A stretch of DNA of 64,000 nucleotides from Pseudomonas frederiksbergensis (GCF_003732275.1 NZ_MOBM01000043.1:51396-115395); one strand, 5' to 3'; counted from the first letter of the stretch, positions 1-8,812 are shown. Notes: generated by a model not told the origin, from the letters alone. Numbers and translations are program-made.

Positions 1-941
1 AAATCCTCGACGGGGTGCTGGTGGTCGAAGAACGCGAGAACATCGCCCCCGGCCTGAGCCAGGTGATCAACGCCAATCTGCTGCCCGGCGACTATGCAAT
101 CACTTGTGGCCTGCTGAGCAATCCACGCGGCACCTTGCATGTCACCCCGACCGCCGCTTCCGATGCGGCTGCCAAGGCGCGTCCATCGATGGTGGCGTTC
201 ATTGGCCCGCTGTCGGAGTTTCGCGTCTACCTGAACAGCCAGAGCACAGCGCTGATCAAAGCCGTCACCGCCCTTGAGCAAGCGATCGAAGCCGGCGACC
301 TGAGCCAGGCACAAGCCTTGTATGTGCCGGCGCGCGCGGCCTATCAACGGTTGGCTCCAGCGGCCCAGCGCCTGGCGGAGCTGGACAATGCGATCAACGC
401 CCGCGCCGATTACTTCGACAAGCGCGAGCAAGATGCGGGTTTCGTTGGCTTCCACCGCCTCGAATACGCACTGTTCCAGCAACGCAACCTCGACGGTTTG
501 ACGCCCATCGCCCAGCGCCTGATCAGCGATGTCACCGCGCTCAAACAACAACTGCTGGCCCAGTCGCTGCCGCCGGAACAACTGGTGAGCATTCTGGTGC
601 GCAACCTCAACAGTCTCGCTGAAGTACGCGCCAGCAGCGGTGAAGAAGAACGCTACAGCCACACCGACCTGAACGGCTTTGCCGCCAACCTCGATGCGAC
701 CCGCAAAGTCGTCGACCTGTTGCGGCCATTGCTGAGCAAATCCGCTGCCCAATTGCTGCCGAAAATCGACAGCGCAATCACGGCCTTCGACGCCGAACTC
801 AACGGCTTCAAGGTCAAGGAAGGCTACGCCAGCTACGACACCGTCAGCCCCGAGCAACGCAAGCACATCGCCGACAAGGCCAAGGTTCTGGCCGATGCAC
901 TCGATGGAATCGATCCCGCCCTTGGCCTTTCCGGCCTGTAA
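1..941 (+). CDS. efeO: EfeO iron-uptake periplasmic protein (5' end outside window)
   Basis: The frame is open from the first bases, so the gene starts before the window. What remains is the end of an N-terminal cupredoxin-like domain (about 45 residues, with the segment ENIAPGL and then LPGDYAITCGLL) followed by an imelysin/M75 domain. That domain carries the GFHRLEYALF and EERYSHTDL motifs typical of EfeO. In the EfeUOB family EfeO is a periplasmic iron-binding partner of the EfeU permease. It is followed after 18 bases by efeB, so the two are cotranscribed. No efeU is seen downstream; it may lie upstream. Family assignment is firm; the missing start prevents judging the signal peptide and any Fur site. 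Confidence 0.9.
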   Translation, partial: ILDGVLVVEERENIAPGLSQVINANLLPGDYAITCGLLSNPRGTLHVTPTAASDAAAKARPSMVAFIGPLSEFRVYLNSQSTALIKAVTALEQAIEAGDLSQAQALYVPARAAYQRLAPAAQRLAELDNAINARADYFDKREQDAGFVGFHRLEYALFQQRNLDGLTPIAQRLISDVTALKQQLLAQSLPPEQLVSILVRNLNSLAEVRASSGEEERYSHTDLNGFAANLDATRKVVDLLRPLLSKSAAQLLPKIDSAITAFDAELNGFKVKEGYASYDTVSPEQRKHIADKAKVLADALDGIDPALGLSGL

Positions 942-959
942 GCAGAAGACCACTTTTAC

Positions 960-2258
960 ATGAACGACTCAGAACAGTTTTCAGCACAACGCCGCCGGGT
1001 ATTGATGGGCATGGGCGCCGCCGGTGTGGCATTAGCCGGTTCGGCCCTGAGCTGCCCGGCGATGGCCGCCAACCCCACGCAAGTCACCGAAGCGCCGAGC
1101 AGCGACAAAACCGAGGACCGCCACGCGTTCCACGGCAAGCACCAGACCGGCATCGTCACCCCGCGTCCGGCGTCGGGCATGCTGGTGTCGTTCGACGTGC
1201 TGGCCAGCGACCGTAAAGATCTGGAGCGGCTGTTTCGCACGCTCAACGAACGCATCGCGTTCCTGATGCAGGGCGGCCCGGTGGCTCAGGTCGATCCGAA
1301 ACTGCCGCCGCTGGATTCGGGGATTCTTGGCCCGGTGGTGACGCCAGACAACCTGACCATCACCGTATCGGTGGGCGAATCACTGTTCGACGAACGCTTC
1401 GGTCTGGCCAGTGCCAAGCCCAAGCGGCTGATCCGCATGGTCGGTTTCCCCAACGATGCGCTGGAAGCGGACTGCTGCCACGGCGACTTGAGCCTGCAGT
1501 TCTGCTCCAACACCGCCGACACCAATATCCACGCCCTGCGCGACATTGTGAAAAACCTGCCGGACCTGCTGCTGGTGCGCTGGAAACAGGAAGGCAGTGT
1601 GCCGCCCCAGGCCCCGGCGAAACCCGGAGTGCCGGCGCAAAGCGCGCGCAACTTTCTGGGTTTTCGCGACGGCTCGGCCAACCCCGATTCCAATGACGCC
1701 AAGGCCATGGACAGCATCGTCTGGGTGCAGCCCGGCAGCGACGAACCGGCCTGGACGGTCAACGGCAGCTATCAGGCAGTGCGGATCATCCGCAACTTCG
1801 TCGAACGCTGGGACCGCACGCCGCTGCAAGAACAGCAAAGCATCCTCGGCCGGGTCAAGAGCACCGGCGCCCCCATGGGCGGCGAGCATGAAACCCAGGT
1901 CCCGGACTACGCCAAGGACCCGGAAGGCAAGCTGACCAAACTCGACGCCCACATCCGCCTGGCCAACCCGCGCACCACCGCGACCCAAGCCAACCTGATC
2001 CTGCGCCGGCCGTTCAACTACTCCAACGGCGTGAACAAGAACGGGCAGCTGGACATGGGTTTGCTGTTCATCTGTTACCAGGCGGACCTGCAAAAAGGCT
2101 TCATCACCGTGCAAACCCGACTCAACGGCGAGCCGCTGGAGGAATACCTCAAGCCAGTCGGCGGCGGGTACTTCTTCACCTTGCCTGGCATGACCGGCGA
2201 CAAGGATTTCATCGGTCGCTCGTTGCTCAACGCCACACAACCCAAAGCCTCAGCCTGA
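960..2258 (+). CDS. efeB: EfeB deferrochelatase/DyP-type peroxidase
   Basis: 432 residues, the normal size for EfeB. The N-terminus carries a twin-arginine signal (RRRVLMGMGAAGVALAGSA, residues about 11-29, ending near a PAMA site), so the haem enzyme should be exported folded by Tat. The DyP signature GFRDGSANP lies near residue 230, and a histidine in GGEHETQVPDY near residue 308 is in the expected proximal haem-ligand region. Family knowledge: EfeB is a haem peroxidase credited with oxidising ferrous iron for uptake or with releasing iron from haem. It sits between two imelysin-type genes with gaps of 18 and 27 bases, consistent with one operon. Confidence 0.93.
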   Translation: MNDSEQFSAQRRRVLMGMGAAGVALAGSALSCPAMAANPTQVTEAPSSDKTEDRHAFHGKHQTGIVTPRPASGMLVSFDVLASDRKDLERLFRTLNERIAFLMQGGPVAQVDPKLPPLDSGILGPVVTPDNLTITVSVGESLFDERFGLASAKPKRLIRMVGFPNDALEADCCHGDLSLQFCSNTADTNIHALRDIVKNLPDLLLVRWKQEGSVPPQAPAKPGVPAQSARNFLGFRDGSANPDSNDAKAMDSIVWVQPGSDEPAWTVNGSYQAVRIIRNFVERWDRTPLQEQQSILGRVKSTGAPMGGEHETQVPDYAKDPEGKLTKLDAHIRLANPRTTATQANLILRRPFNYSNGVNKNGQLDMGLLFICYQADLQKGFITVQTRLNGEPLEEYLKPVGGGYFFTLPGMTGDKDFIGRSLLNATQPKASA

Positions 2259-2285
2259 CTCTTAACAACCCCACGGAACCGTCCC

Positions 2286-3110
2286 ATGAAAAAGTCGCCC
2301 CTCGCGTTACTGCTGACCCTTGGCTTGCTCAACACCCCGCTTTCGGCGTTCGCGGCGACGGCGCCGCTGGAGTTGGTGGGGCCGATCTCGGACTACAAGA
2401 TCTACGTCACCGAGCAACTGGATGAACTGGCCAGCCACACCCGGAAATTCACCGACGCGGTGAAAAAAGGCGACTTGGCCACCGCGAAAAAACTCTATGC
2501 GCCGACCCGGGTTTACTACGAATCCATCGAGCCGATTGCCGAGCTGTTCAGTGACCTCGATGCGTCCATCGACTCCCGGGTCGACGACCACGAAAAAGGC
2601 GTGAAGGCCGAAGACTTCACCGGTTTCCACAGCCTCGAATATTCGCTGTTCTCGCAGAACAGCACCAAGGGCCTGGACGAGTTGGCCGACGGTTTGAACA
2701 AAGACGTGAAAGACCTGCAAACCCGCGTCGCCGGCCTGACCTTCCCGCCGGAAAAAGTCGTCGGCGGCGCTGCCGCGTTGCTTGAAGAAGTGGCCGCCAC
2801 CAAGATTTCCGGAGAGGAAGACCGCTACAGCCACACCGACCTTTATGACTTCCAGGGCAACATCGACGGCGCGAAGAAAATCGTCGACCTGTTCCGTCCG
2901 CAGATCGAAAAGCAGGATGCGGCGTTCATGGCCAAGGTCGACAAGAACTTCGCCACGGTGAACAAGACGCTGGCCAAGTACAAAACCACGGGTGGTGGGT
3001 TTGAGACGTATGACAAGGTGCAGGACAGCGACCGCAAGATGCTGGTGGGGCCGGTGAATACGTTGGCTGAGGATTTGTCGATGTTGCGGGGGAAACTGGG
3101 TTTGAATTGA
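2286..3110 (+). CDS. EfeM/EfeO-like imelysin-domain periplasmic protein
   Basis: 274 residues with a Sec signal peptide (MKKSPLALLLTLGLLNTPLS, cleavage near AFA-AT) followed directly by an imelysin/M75 domain. It repeats the key motifs of the upstream EfeO copy: GFHSLEYSLF near residue 115 and GEEDRYSHTDL near 175. It lacks the cupredoxin-like domain, so it matches the short EfeM form of the family. Third gene of the efe operon, 27 bases after efeB. By family it should bind iron in the periplasm. A REPIN follows the stop codon and probably marks the operon end. Confidence 0.85.
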   Translation: MKKSPLALLLTLGLLNTPLSAFAATAPLELVGPISDYKIYVTEQLDELASHTRKFTDAVKKGDLATAKKLYAPTRVYYESIEPIAELFSDLDASIDSRVDDHEKGVKAEDFTGFHSLEYSLFSQNSTKGLDELADGLNKDVKDLQTRVAGLTFPPEKVVGGAAALLEEVAATKISGEEDRYSHTDLYDFQGNIDGAKKIVDLFRPQIEKQDAAFMAKVDKNFATVNKTLAKYKTTGGGFETYDKVQDSDRKMLVGPVNTLAEDLSMLRGKLGLN

Positions 3111-3136
3111 GTTTTTGTGGCGTCTGGACCGGCCCC

Positions 3137-3230
3137 TTCGCGAGCAAGCCCGCTCCCACCGTGGATTTGAGTCGATGCACAATTGTGTGACCGACACATA
3201 ACTCACTGTGGGAGCGGGCTTGCTCGCGAA
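3137..3230. repeat. REPIN (inverted pair of REP sequences)
   Basis: Two inverted arms, ttcgcgagcaagcccgctcc at the left and ggagcgggcttgctcgcgaa at the right, flank a spacer of roughly 50 bases. It lies between the efe operon end and the pssA end. Classic fluorescens-group REPIN. Confidence 0.92.
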
Positions 3231-3272
3231 AGCCTTCTCACCGGCGACACATCCGCTCCGCCGTGTTAACCC

Positions 3273-4616
3273 TCACAAAATCCGATACAACAACCGCTCG
3301 ATCCGTACCCGACTCACGCGCTTGAGAAACTTGGACACTCCCGCCGGATAGTCCGGCAGCGTTTCCAGATCCTGATACCGCTCGATGCGCCGGGTGTGCC
3401 GGAAAATCTCCGTCAGCTCATTACCACGCGGCTCCAGCAACTCCCCTTTCGGATCATCGATCAGCAACGCGTTTTCCAGGTCGAGGCGAAACGCCCGTGG
3501 ATTGAGGTTGTTGCCGGTCAGCAAGGTGTAGCGCTGATCGATCCACATGCCCTTGAGGTGATAGGTGTTGTCGCCATCCTTCCACAAATGCAGGTTCAGC
3601 TTGCCACTGTCGATGCTGCGCTGATGGCGCTTGGCGAAGCGTCGCAGGCTGATTTCGTAAAGGTATGGCAGCGCCGCGATCACCTTGAACGGCTCGCTGG
3701 GCGGAATGTAGAAGTCGTTGGCGGTTTTGTCGCCGACGATGATGTCTATCTTCACGCCGCGAGCCAAGGCCCGGTTGATTTCCCGGGTCACCGCCAGCGG
3801 CAGGTTGAAGTACGGCGTGCAGATGGTCAGCTGATGTTGGGCGCTGGCGATCAACTCGCAGATCACCCGACTCAACGGGTTGTTCTTGCCCACACCGAGC
3901 AATGGACTGACGGATAAACCGTCCTTCGCCGTGCTGCCCGCCGTGGTGTCGTACGCCGCGTGCTTGAGACGGCTGCGCAGGTCACCAATGTCGTTGCGCA
4001 GGCTGCGGGTGGTCGGCAGGTTCGGCAAATCGAGGCGATGCACCGCTTTGGAGGTGATCAGACCGTGCTGAATCAGGTGCTGCATCGAGTCAGCCAGCGC
4101 GTGATTCTGCAGCAGGTGATAGCGGTCGAAGCGGTACTTGTCGAATTTGTGCAGGTAAACGTTGTTCAGGCTCGCGCCGCTGTAGAGCACGCAATCGTCG
4201 ATCACGAAGCCCTTCAAATGCAGCACGCCGAACAGCTCGCGGGTCTGCACCGGCACACCGTACACCGGCACAACGCTTTCGTGGGTGTGGGTCGTTTCCT
4301 GATACCAGGCCGAGTTGCCTGGCTGCTTGCCGGCACCGATCAAACCGCGCTGGGCGCGCAGCCAGTCCACGACCACCACCACGTCCAGTTCCGGGCGTGC
4401 CAGTTTGGCCGCGTGCAGGGCATCGAGAATTTCCTGGCCGGCTTCGTCCTCTTGCAGGTACAGCGCGACGATATAGATGCGCTGGGTGGCCTTAGCGATT
4501 TGTTCCAACAGGCAACGACGGAACTCGGCGGCGCCAGAGAGGATGGTGACGGCATCGGCGGTCAGCGGAAAACTGCGCAGTTTAGGCAGCAGAGAGCGTT
4601 TGAAAAGCGACGGCAT
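3273..4616 (-). CDS. pssA: CDP-diacylglycerol-serine O-phosphatidyltransferase (PssA, PLD superfamily)
   Basis: 447 residues, close to the E. coli PssA length of about 451. Two phospholipase-D-type HKD motifs are visible: HLKGFVIDD near residue 132 with downstream SGASLNN, and HLKGMWIDQ near 352 with GNNLNPRAF. The spacing and the C-terminal VSRVRIERLLYRIL are PssA-like rather than cardiolipin-synthase-like. It transfers phosphatidyl groups from CDP-diacylglycerol to serine, feeding phosphatidylethanolamine synthesis at the membrane. Single gene on the minus strand with REPINs on both sides. Confidence 0.88.
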   Translation of the reverse strand: MPSLFKRSLLPKLRSFPLTADAVTILSGAAEFRRCLLEQIAKATQRIYIVALYLQEDEAGQEILDALHAAKLARPELDVVVVVDWLRAQRGLIGAGKQPGNSAWYQETTHTHESVVPVYGVPVQTRELFGVLHLKGFVIDDCVLYSGASLNNVYLHKFDKYRFDRYHLLQNHALADSMQHLIQHGLITSKAVHRLDLPNLPTTRSLRNDIGDLRSRLKHAAYDTTAGSTAKDGLSVSPLLGVGKNNPLSRVICELIASAQHQLTICTPYFNLPLAVTREINRALARGVKIDIIVGDKTANDFYIPPSEPFKVIAALPYLYEISLRRFAKRHQRSIDSGKLNLHLWKDGDNTYHLKGMWIDQRYTLLTGNNLNPRAFRLDLENALLIDDPKGELLEPRGNELTEIFRHTRRIERYQDLETLPDYPAGVSKFLKRVSRVRIERLLYRIL

Positions 4617-4702
4617 AGGGCTCGCAAAAGGGTCGAATCCGAAGAACCCGAGAGCTTACACCATGGATTGCCTTGGGTCTTGTTAGTGTCTGTAAAGACC
4701 CT

Positions 4703-4767
4703 ATCGCGAGCAGGCTCGCTCCCACAGGGGAATGCATTTCAAATGTGGGAGCGAGCCTGCTCGCGAT
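4703..4767. repeat. REPIN, gagcctgctcgc subtype
   Basis: Inverted arms atcgcgagcaggctcgctcc and ggagcgagcctgctcgcgat separated by about 18 bases. This is the subtype with gcgagcctgc in place of gcgggcttgc. It lies between the pssA and TetR-gene 5' ends. Confidence 0.92.
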
Positions 4768-4833
4768 GGCAATTTCACAGTCACCACAAATAATTTCTTG
4801 ACCAAGGAGAACGATCATTCTACTGTTGGCCAC

Positions 4834-5397
4834 ATGAACAAAATCACTAGCAACGACACACGCGACATCATTCTGGATGTCACCGAAAAGTTGATTTATA
4901 AAAGTGGCATCGCTGCCACCGGCATGGATCTTCTGGTGAAAACCGCCGGCGTCTCCAGAAAAAGTATTTACCGCTACTTCGCCAACAAGGAAGAGCTCAC
5001 CGTCGCGGCCTTGCAACGCCGTGATGTGCGCTGGATGAATTGGTATCGAGGCGAAGTCGGCAAGGCACAAACCCCGGCTGACCGGCTGCTGAACCTGTTT
5101 ACCGTGCTCAAAGCCTGGTTCGCCTCCGAAGGTTTCCGCGGCTGCGCGTTCATCAATACCAGTGGCGAAACCGGCGATGCGCAAGATCCGGTTCGCCTGG
5201 TCGCCAAAGACCACAAACAGAAGCTGCTCGATTACGTGCGCGAGCTCTGTACCGAATATGGCGCAAAAGACCCGGAGACGCTGGCCAAACAGCTGCTGAT
5301 CCTGATCGACGGTGCCATTACCGTAGCGCTTGTGATGGGTGATCACAGTGCCGCCGATAATGCGCAATGCATGGCGCGAAAGTTATTGGACCTGTAA
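4834..5397 (+). CDS. TetR/AcrR-family transcriptional regulator
   Basis: 187 residues from the ATG at 4834. An upstream start at 4732 would be translated through REPIN sequence and is rejected. The N-terminal helix-turn-helix is clear (AATGMDLLVKTAGVSRKSIY, then RYFANKEEL). The C-terminal domain is a generic ligand-binding fold containing GCAFINTSGE, as in the AcrR/NemR-like group. A purine-rich aaggaga lies 23 bases before the ATG, which is unusually far, so the start is not certain. The gene is followed 55 bases later by a DUF1348 gene on the same strand, a plausible regulatory target; this pairing is inferred from position only. Confidence 0.85.
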   Translation: MNKITSNDTRDIILDVTEKLIYKSGIAATGMDLLVKTAGVSRKSIYRYFANKEELTVAALQRRDVRWMNWYRGEVGKAQTPADRLLNLFTVLKAWFASEGFRGCAFINTSGETGDAQDPVRLVAKDHKQKLLDYVRELCTEYGAKDPETLAKQLLILIDGAITVALVMGDHSAADNAQCMARKLLDL

Positions 5398-5452
5398 CAC
5401 TTTAATAAGCCCGACAACTTGCTTGAACGTTAATTTGATAGGGAGACTTTAT

Positions 5453-5929
5453 ATGTCTACTGCCGAAGTTCGTCCGCCATTGCCGCCGTTCACCCGTGAA
5501 TCGGCAATCGAAAAAGTTCGCCTGGCCGAAGACGGCTGGAACTCCCGCGACCCGGAACGGGTGTCCCTGGCCTATACCCTGAACACCCAGTGGCGTAACC
5601 GCGCCGAGTTTGCCCATAACCGCGAAGAAGCCAAAGCTTTCCTGACCCGCAAATGGGCCAAGGAACTGGATTACCGACTGATCAAGGAGCTCTGGGCCTA
5701 TGGCGACAACCGCATTGCCGTGCGTTATGCCTACGAATGGCATGACGACTCGGGTAACTGGTTCCGCTCCTATGGCAACGAGAACTGGGAGTTTGACGAG
5801 AACGGCTTGATGTTCAATCGTTACGCCTGCATCAACGACATGCCGATCAAGGAAAGCGACCGCAAGTTCCACTGGCCGCTGGGTCGTCGGCCGGATGATC
5901 ACCCGGGCTTGTCCGACTTGGGCCTGTAA
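5453..5929 (+). CDS. DUF1348 (SnoaL/NTF2-like) protein
   Basis: 158 residues starting at the ATG at 5453, preceded by agggag at a good distance. The sequence (ESAIEKVRLAEDGWNSRDPE at the N-terminus, then NTQWRNRAEF, YEWHDDSGNWFRSYGNENWE and the end GRRPDDHPGLSDLGL) matches the DUF1348 family, which has an NTF2-like cone fold. No biochemical role is established that I can name. It probably shares transcription with, or is controlled by, the TetR regulator just upstream. Confidence 0.85.
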   Translation: MSTAEVRPPLPPFTRESAIEKVRLAEDGWNSRDPERVSLAYTLNTQWRNRAEFAHNREEAKAFLTRKWAKELDYRLIKELWAYGDNRIAVRYAYEWHDDSGNWFRSYGNENWEFDENGLMFNRYACINDMPIKESDRKFHWPLGRRPDDHPGLSDLGL

Positions 5930-5942
5930 ACACTGATCCAAA

Positions 5943-6032
5943 TGTGGGAGCGGGCTTGCTCGCGAAAGCGGTGTGTCAGTCGACATCAATATTGAATGTC
6001 AGTCCGTCTTCGCGAGCAAGCCCGCTCCCACA
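5943..6032. repeat. REPIN
   Basis: Inverted arms ggagcgggcttgctcgcgaa and ttcgcgagcaagcccgctcc around a 42-base spacer, between the convergent ends of the DUF1348 gene and sfnG. Confidence 0.93.
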
Positions 6033-6048
6033 GTGGCTTTTGTGGTGT

Positions 6049-7143
6049 TCAGGCTACCGCGGCGGTCTGCTTCAGCTGAGCCTTGGCCTCCAACTCCCGC
6101 ACCAACGGCAACACCCGTTTCCCGAAGTATTCCACCTCTTCCTGAAAGTGCAAAAACCCCGCCAGCACCAAATCCACGCCCACCGCTTTCAACGCGACGA
6201 TCCGCTCGGCGATCTGCTGCGGTGTGCCGATCAGGTTGGTCTTGAAACCATCGTTGTACTGCACCAGGTCTTCAAAGGTCGATTTCGCCCAGTTGCCCTC
6301 GCCCTCCGGCGACGCCCTGCCCGCTTGCTTCGCCGCATCGCCAAACGCGTTCACCGCTTGCGGGTCGGCCTGATCGATGATCTGCGCCAGCACCGCCCGC
6401 GCCTCTTCTTCGGTGTCGCGAGCGATGACAAAGGCATTCACCCCGACCTTCACCGAATGATTGTTCGCTGCCGCTTTCGTGCGGATGTCGTCGACCTGCG
6501 CCTTGATGCCTTCGGGGGTGTTGCCGTTGGTGAAGTACCAGTCAGAAACCCGCGCCGCCATGTCCCGGGCCGCGCGGGAACTGCCACCCTGAAAGACTTC
6601 CGGCTGACCCAGCGGCTTGGGTTTGAGGCTGTAGTTGTCGAAGCGGTAGAAGTCGCCGCGAAAGGTGAAGTTGTCCTGGGTCCAGATGCCCTTCAATGCA
6701 CGAATAAATTCTTCAGAGCGGCGATAACGTTCATCGTGCTCCAGCCAGTGTTCGCCGATGGCCTGAAACTCGCCCTTGAACCAGCCGCTGACAATGTTCA
6801 CCGCCACCCGGCCGTTGGTGAGTTGATCAATGGTTGCCAGTTGTTTGGCCGCCAGCGCCGGTTGCCATGGCCCGGGCAGAATCGCCGCGATGACTTTCAG
6901 TTTAGTGGTGGCGGCCAACAGCGCATGGCTGAAAGCAACGGATTCATGCTGGAACTCGGCGCCATAACCGGCGGTGAAACGAATCTGCGTAAGGGCATAT
7001 TCGAACCCCGCCTCTTCGGCCAGTTGCGCCAGTTTGCGGTTGTAGTCGATGCCCCAGTGGGTGCGCTGCTCGATCTTGCTGACCACCAGCCCGCCGCTGA
7101 CGTTCGGTACCCAGTAGGCAAATTTGACGGCTTGCTGACTCAT
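6049..7143 (-). CDS. sfnG: Dimethyl sulfone monooxygenase SfnG (FMNH2-dependent, LLM family)
   Basis: 364 residues of the bacterial luciferase-like/alkanesulfonate monooxygenase family. Recognisable segments are KFAYWVPNVSGGLVVSKIEQ at the start, QTRFTA-like QIRFTAGYG near residue 50, NIVSGWFKGEF near 118, and GGSSRAARDMAARVSDWYF in the middle. This profile fits SfnG, which cleaves dimethyl sulfone to methanesulfinate with reduced FMN supplied by a separate reductase. No SfnF-type reductase is adjacent. The gene is divergent from an SfnB/DszC-like gene and has a candidate sigma-54 promoter about 40 bases upstream, as expected for SfnR-controlled sulfur-scavenging genes. Confidence 0.85.
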   Translation of the reverse strand: MSQQAVKFAYWVPNVSGGLVVSKIEQRTHWGIDYNRKLAQLAEEAGFEYALTQIRFTAGYGAEFQHESVAFSHALLAATTKLKVIAAILPGPWQPALAAKQLATIDQLTNGRVAVNIVSGWFKGEFQAIGEHWLEHDERYRRSEEFIRALKGIWTQDNFTFRGDFYRFDNYSLKPKPLGQPEVFQGGSSRAARDMAARVSDWYFTNGNTPEGIKAQVDDIRTKAAANNHSVKVGVNAFVIARDTEEEARAVLAQIIDQADPQAVNAFGDAAKQAGRASPEGEGNWAKSTFEDLVQYNDGFKTNLIGTPQQIAERIVALKAVGVDLVLAGFLHFQEEVEYFGKRVLPLVRELEAKAQLKQTAAVA

Positions 7144-7182
7144 TGGCGTGTCCTCGGGTTTTCAGGTAAGTCTTGAGGCCAG

Positions 7183-7199
7183 AGCAGCAACCGTGCCAG
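7183..7199 (-). promoter_or_regulatory. Candidate sigma-54 (-24/-12) promoter of sfnG
   Basis: Read on the minus strand the site is CTGGCACGGTTGCTGCT. It matches the -24 element TGGCACG exactly and has TGC in the -12 element, with the invariant GG and GC separated by exactly 10 bases. Only the first T of the -12 TTGC is replaced by C. It ends 40 bases upstream of the sfnG start codon, giving a 5' leader of roughly 28 bases. Confidence 0.7.
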
Positions 7200-7222
7200 C
7201 GCTGAATCTTGAGGCAACACTG

Positions 7223-7313
7223 TGGCGAGGGAGCTTGCTCCCGCTTGAGTGCGCAGCGCTCACAAATATTTTGGGGCCGCTGCGCAGCCCAGCGGGAGCA
7301 AGCTCCCTCGCCA
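7223..7313. repeat. REPIN, gggagcttgctccc family
   Basis: Long inverted repeat with outer arms tggcgagggagcttgctccc and gggagcaagctccctcgcca, and an inner inverted segment gcgcagcg. It lies in the sfnG/SfnB-like divergent intergenic region, between the sigma-54 site and the second gene. Confidence 0.9.
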
Positions 7314-7475
7314 CTGGTATGTGATGTGCTGAAACAATTTGCTGATGCGCTGTTGGCACAGCAACAATTCAGGCCGCGCCGAAATCCACAACATCCAATA
7401 AACCATGGTCTGCGAGCTTCGGCATGGACCGTGCAATCCCCCATGGCACTCACTGCCGTTCCAAGGAGCTGTCCC

Positions 7476-8717
7476 ATGACCGAACATCAAGTAATCAACC
7501 CGCTGTCCACCGGCACCGACTATGAAGCGCTGGCCGCACGTTTTCGACCGATCTTCCAGCGCATCGCCGCCGGTGCCGTTGAGCGCGAACAAACCCGCAG
7601 TCTGCCTCATGAACCGATTCAATGGCTCAAGGACGCTGGCTTCGGCGCGGTGCGGGTGCCGGTTGAATACGGCGGTGGCGGCGCGTCCCTGCCGCAGTTG
7701 TTCGAGTTGTTGATCGAACTGGCCGAAGCCGATTCCAACGTGCCCCAGGCCCTGCGCGGGCATTTCGCTTTTGCCGAGGATCGGTTGAACGCGGCACCGG
7801 GGCCGGCTCGGGATGTCTGGTTCAAACGCTTCGTGGAGGGCGATATCGTCGGTTGCGCCTGGACCGAAATCGGCAGCGTGGCGATTGGTGATGTGATCAC
7901 CAAGGTTTCGCCCGACGGTGATCAGTGGCGACTCAACGGCGAGAAGTTCTACAGCACCGGCAGCATTTTCTCTGACTGGATCGACGTCTATGCCCAACGC
8001 AGCGATACCGGCGGCGATGTGATCGCTGCGGTCCGCACACGCCAACCGGGAATTGTGCAGAGCGATGACTGGGACGGTTTCGGTCAGCGCACCACGGGCA
8101 GCGGCACTTCGCGGTTTATCGAGGCTGAAGTGGACGCCGAGAACATCATCGACTTCGCTACCCGCTTCAAATACCAGACGGCGTTTTATCAGTTGGTGCT
8201 GCTGGCGACCCTGGCCGGGATTGGCCGCGCCGCGTTGCGCGATGTGGCGCATCAGGTGCGCGAGCGTAAACGCATCTACAGCCACGGCAATGCGCAGCGG
8301 GTCAGCGAGGATTCGCAAGTGCAGCAGGTGGTTGGTGAAGTGGCGGCATGGGTGTATGCCGCCGAAGCCAGTGCCTTGAAGGCTGCGCAACCGGCGCAGC
8401 GGGCTTATCTGGCGCGGTTCTCGGAGGATGAAGCGCTGGAGCGCGCTGCGAATGTGGCAGCGGAGATTGAGTCGGCCAAGGCTCAGGTGGTGGTCTCGGA
8501 ATTGATCCAGCGTGCGACCACGGCGCTGTTCAATGCCTTGGGCGCTTCGGATGTTCGCGAAGGTAAATCGCTGGATCGGCACTGGCGCAATGCGCGAACC
8601 GTGTCGTCGCACAATCCGGTGATCTACAAGGCGCGGATTGTCGGGGACTGGGCGATTAACGGGACTGAACCGCCGTTTGTGTGGCAGATCGGTAATGGGC
8701 CGCAGCACAAAATCTAA
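7476..8717 (+). CDS. Acyl-CoA dehydrogenase-like flavin monooxygenase (SfnB/DszC/MsuC family)
   Basis: 413 residues from the ATG at 7476, chosen because aaggag lies 7 bases upstream; an in-frame ATG at 7444 is possible. The architecture is acyl-CoA dehydrogenase-like: N-terminal helices, GFGAVRVPVEYGGGGASLP near residue 55, CAWTEIGS near 125, and NGEKFYSTGSIFSDWIDVYA near 150. The C-terminus has RHWRNARTVSSHNPVIYKAR, which is characteristic of sulfur-acquisition oxidoreductases (SfnB, DszC, MsuC) rather than true acyl-CoA dehydrogenases. It is divergent from sfnG, supporting a role in organosulfur use. Whether it is SfnB or an MsuC-like methanesulfinate monooxygenase cannot be settled here. 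Confidence 0.78.
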   Translation: MTEHQVINPLSTGTDYEALAARFRPIFQRIAAGAVEREQTRSLPHEPIQWLKDAGFGAVRVPVEYGGGGASLPQLFELLIELAEADSNVPQALRGHFAFAEDRLNAAPGPARDVWFKRFVEGDIVGCAWTEIGSVAIGDVITKVSPDGDQWRLNGEKFYSTGSIFSDWIDVYAQRSDTGGDVIAAVRTRQPGIVQSDDWDGFGQRTTGSGTSRFIEAEVDAENIIDFATRFKYQTAFYQLVLLATLAGIGRAALRDVAHQVRERKRIYSHGNAQRVSEDSQVQQVVGEVAAWVYAAEASALKAAQPAQRAYLARFSEDEALERAANVAAEIESAKAQVVVSELIQRATTALFNALGASDVREGKSLDRHWRNARTVSSHNPVIYKARIVGDWAINGTEPPFVWQIGNGPQHKI

Positions 8718-8733
8718 GGTTGCACACAACCCC

Positions 8734-8812
8734 TGTAGGAGCTGCCGAAGGCTGCGATCTTTTGATCTTAAAAGGCAAAATCAAAAGATCGCAGCCTTCG
8801 GCAGCTCCTACA
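8734..8812. repeat. REPIN, gtaggagctgccgaaggctg family
   Basis: Near-perfect inverted repeat of tgtaggagctgccgaaggct with its complement agccttcggcagctcctaca, bracketing gatcttttgat and atcaaaagatc. Second major repeat family of this genome. Confidence 0.94.

Noticed and set aside
1380..2240. 286-codon minus-strand frame opposite efeB
   Set aside because: High-GC shadow of efeB; efeB has Tat signal and catalytic motifs.
5944..7176. 410-codon plus-strand frame opposite sfnG
   Set aside because: Begins inside a REPIN and mirrors sfnG; no domain and no ribosome-binding site.
7351..7370. Second possible sigma-54 site (ttggcac) before the SfnB/DszC-like gene
   Set aside because: The -24 half looks right but the base pair expected 10 bases later is AT, not GC.
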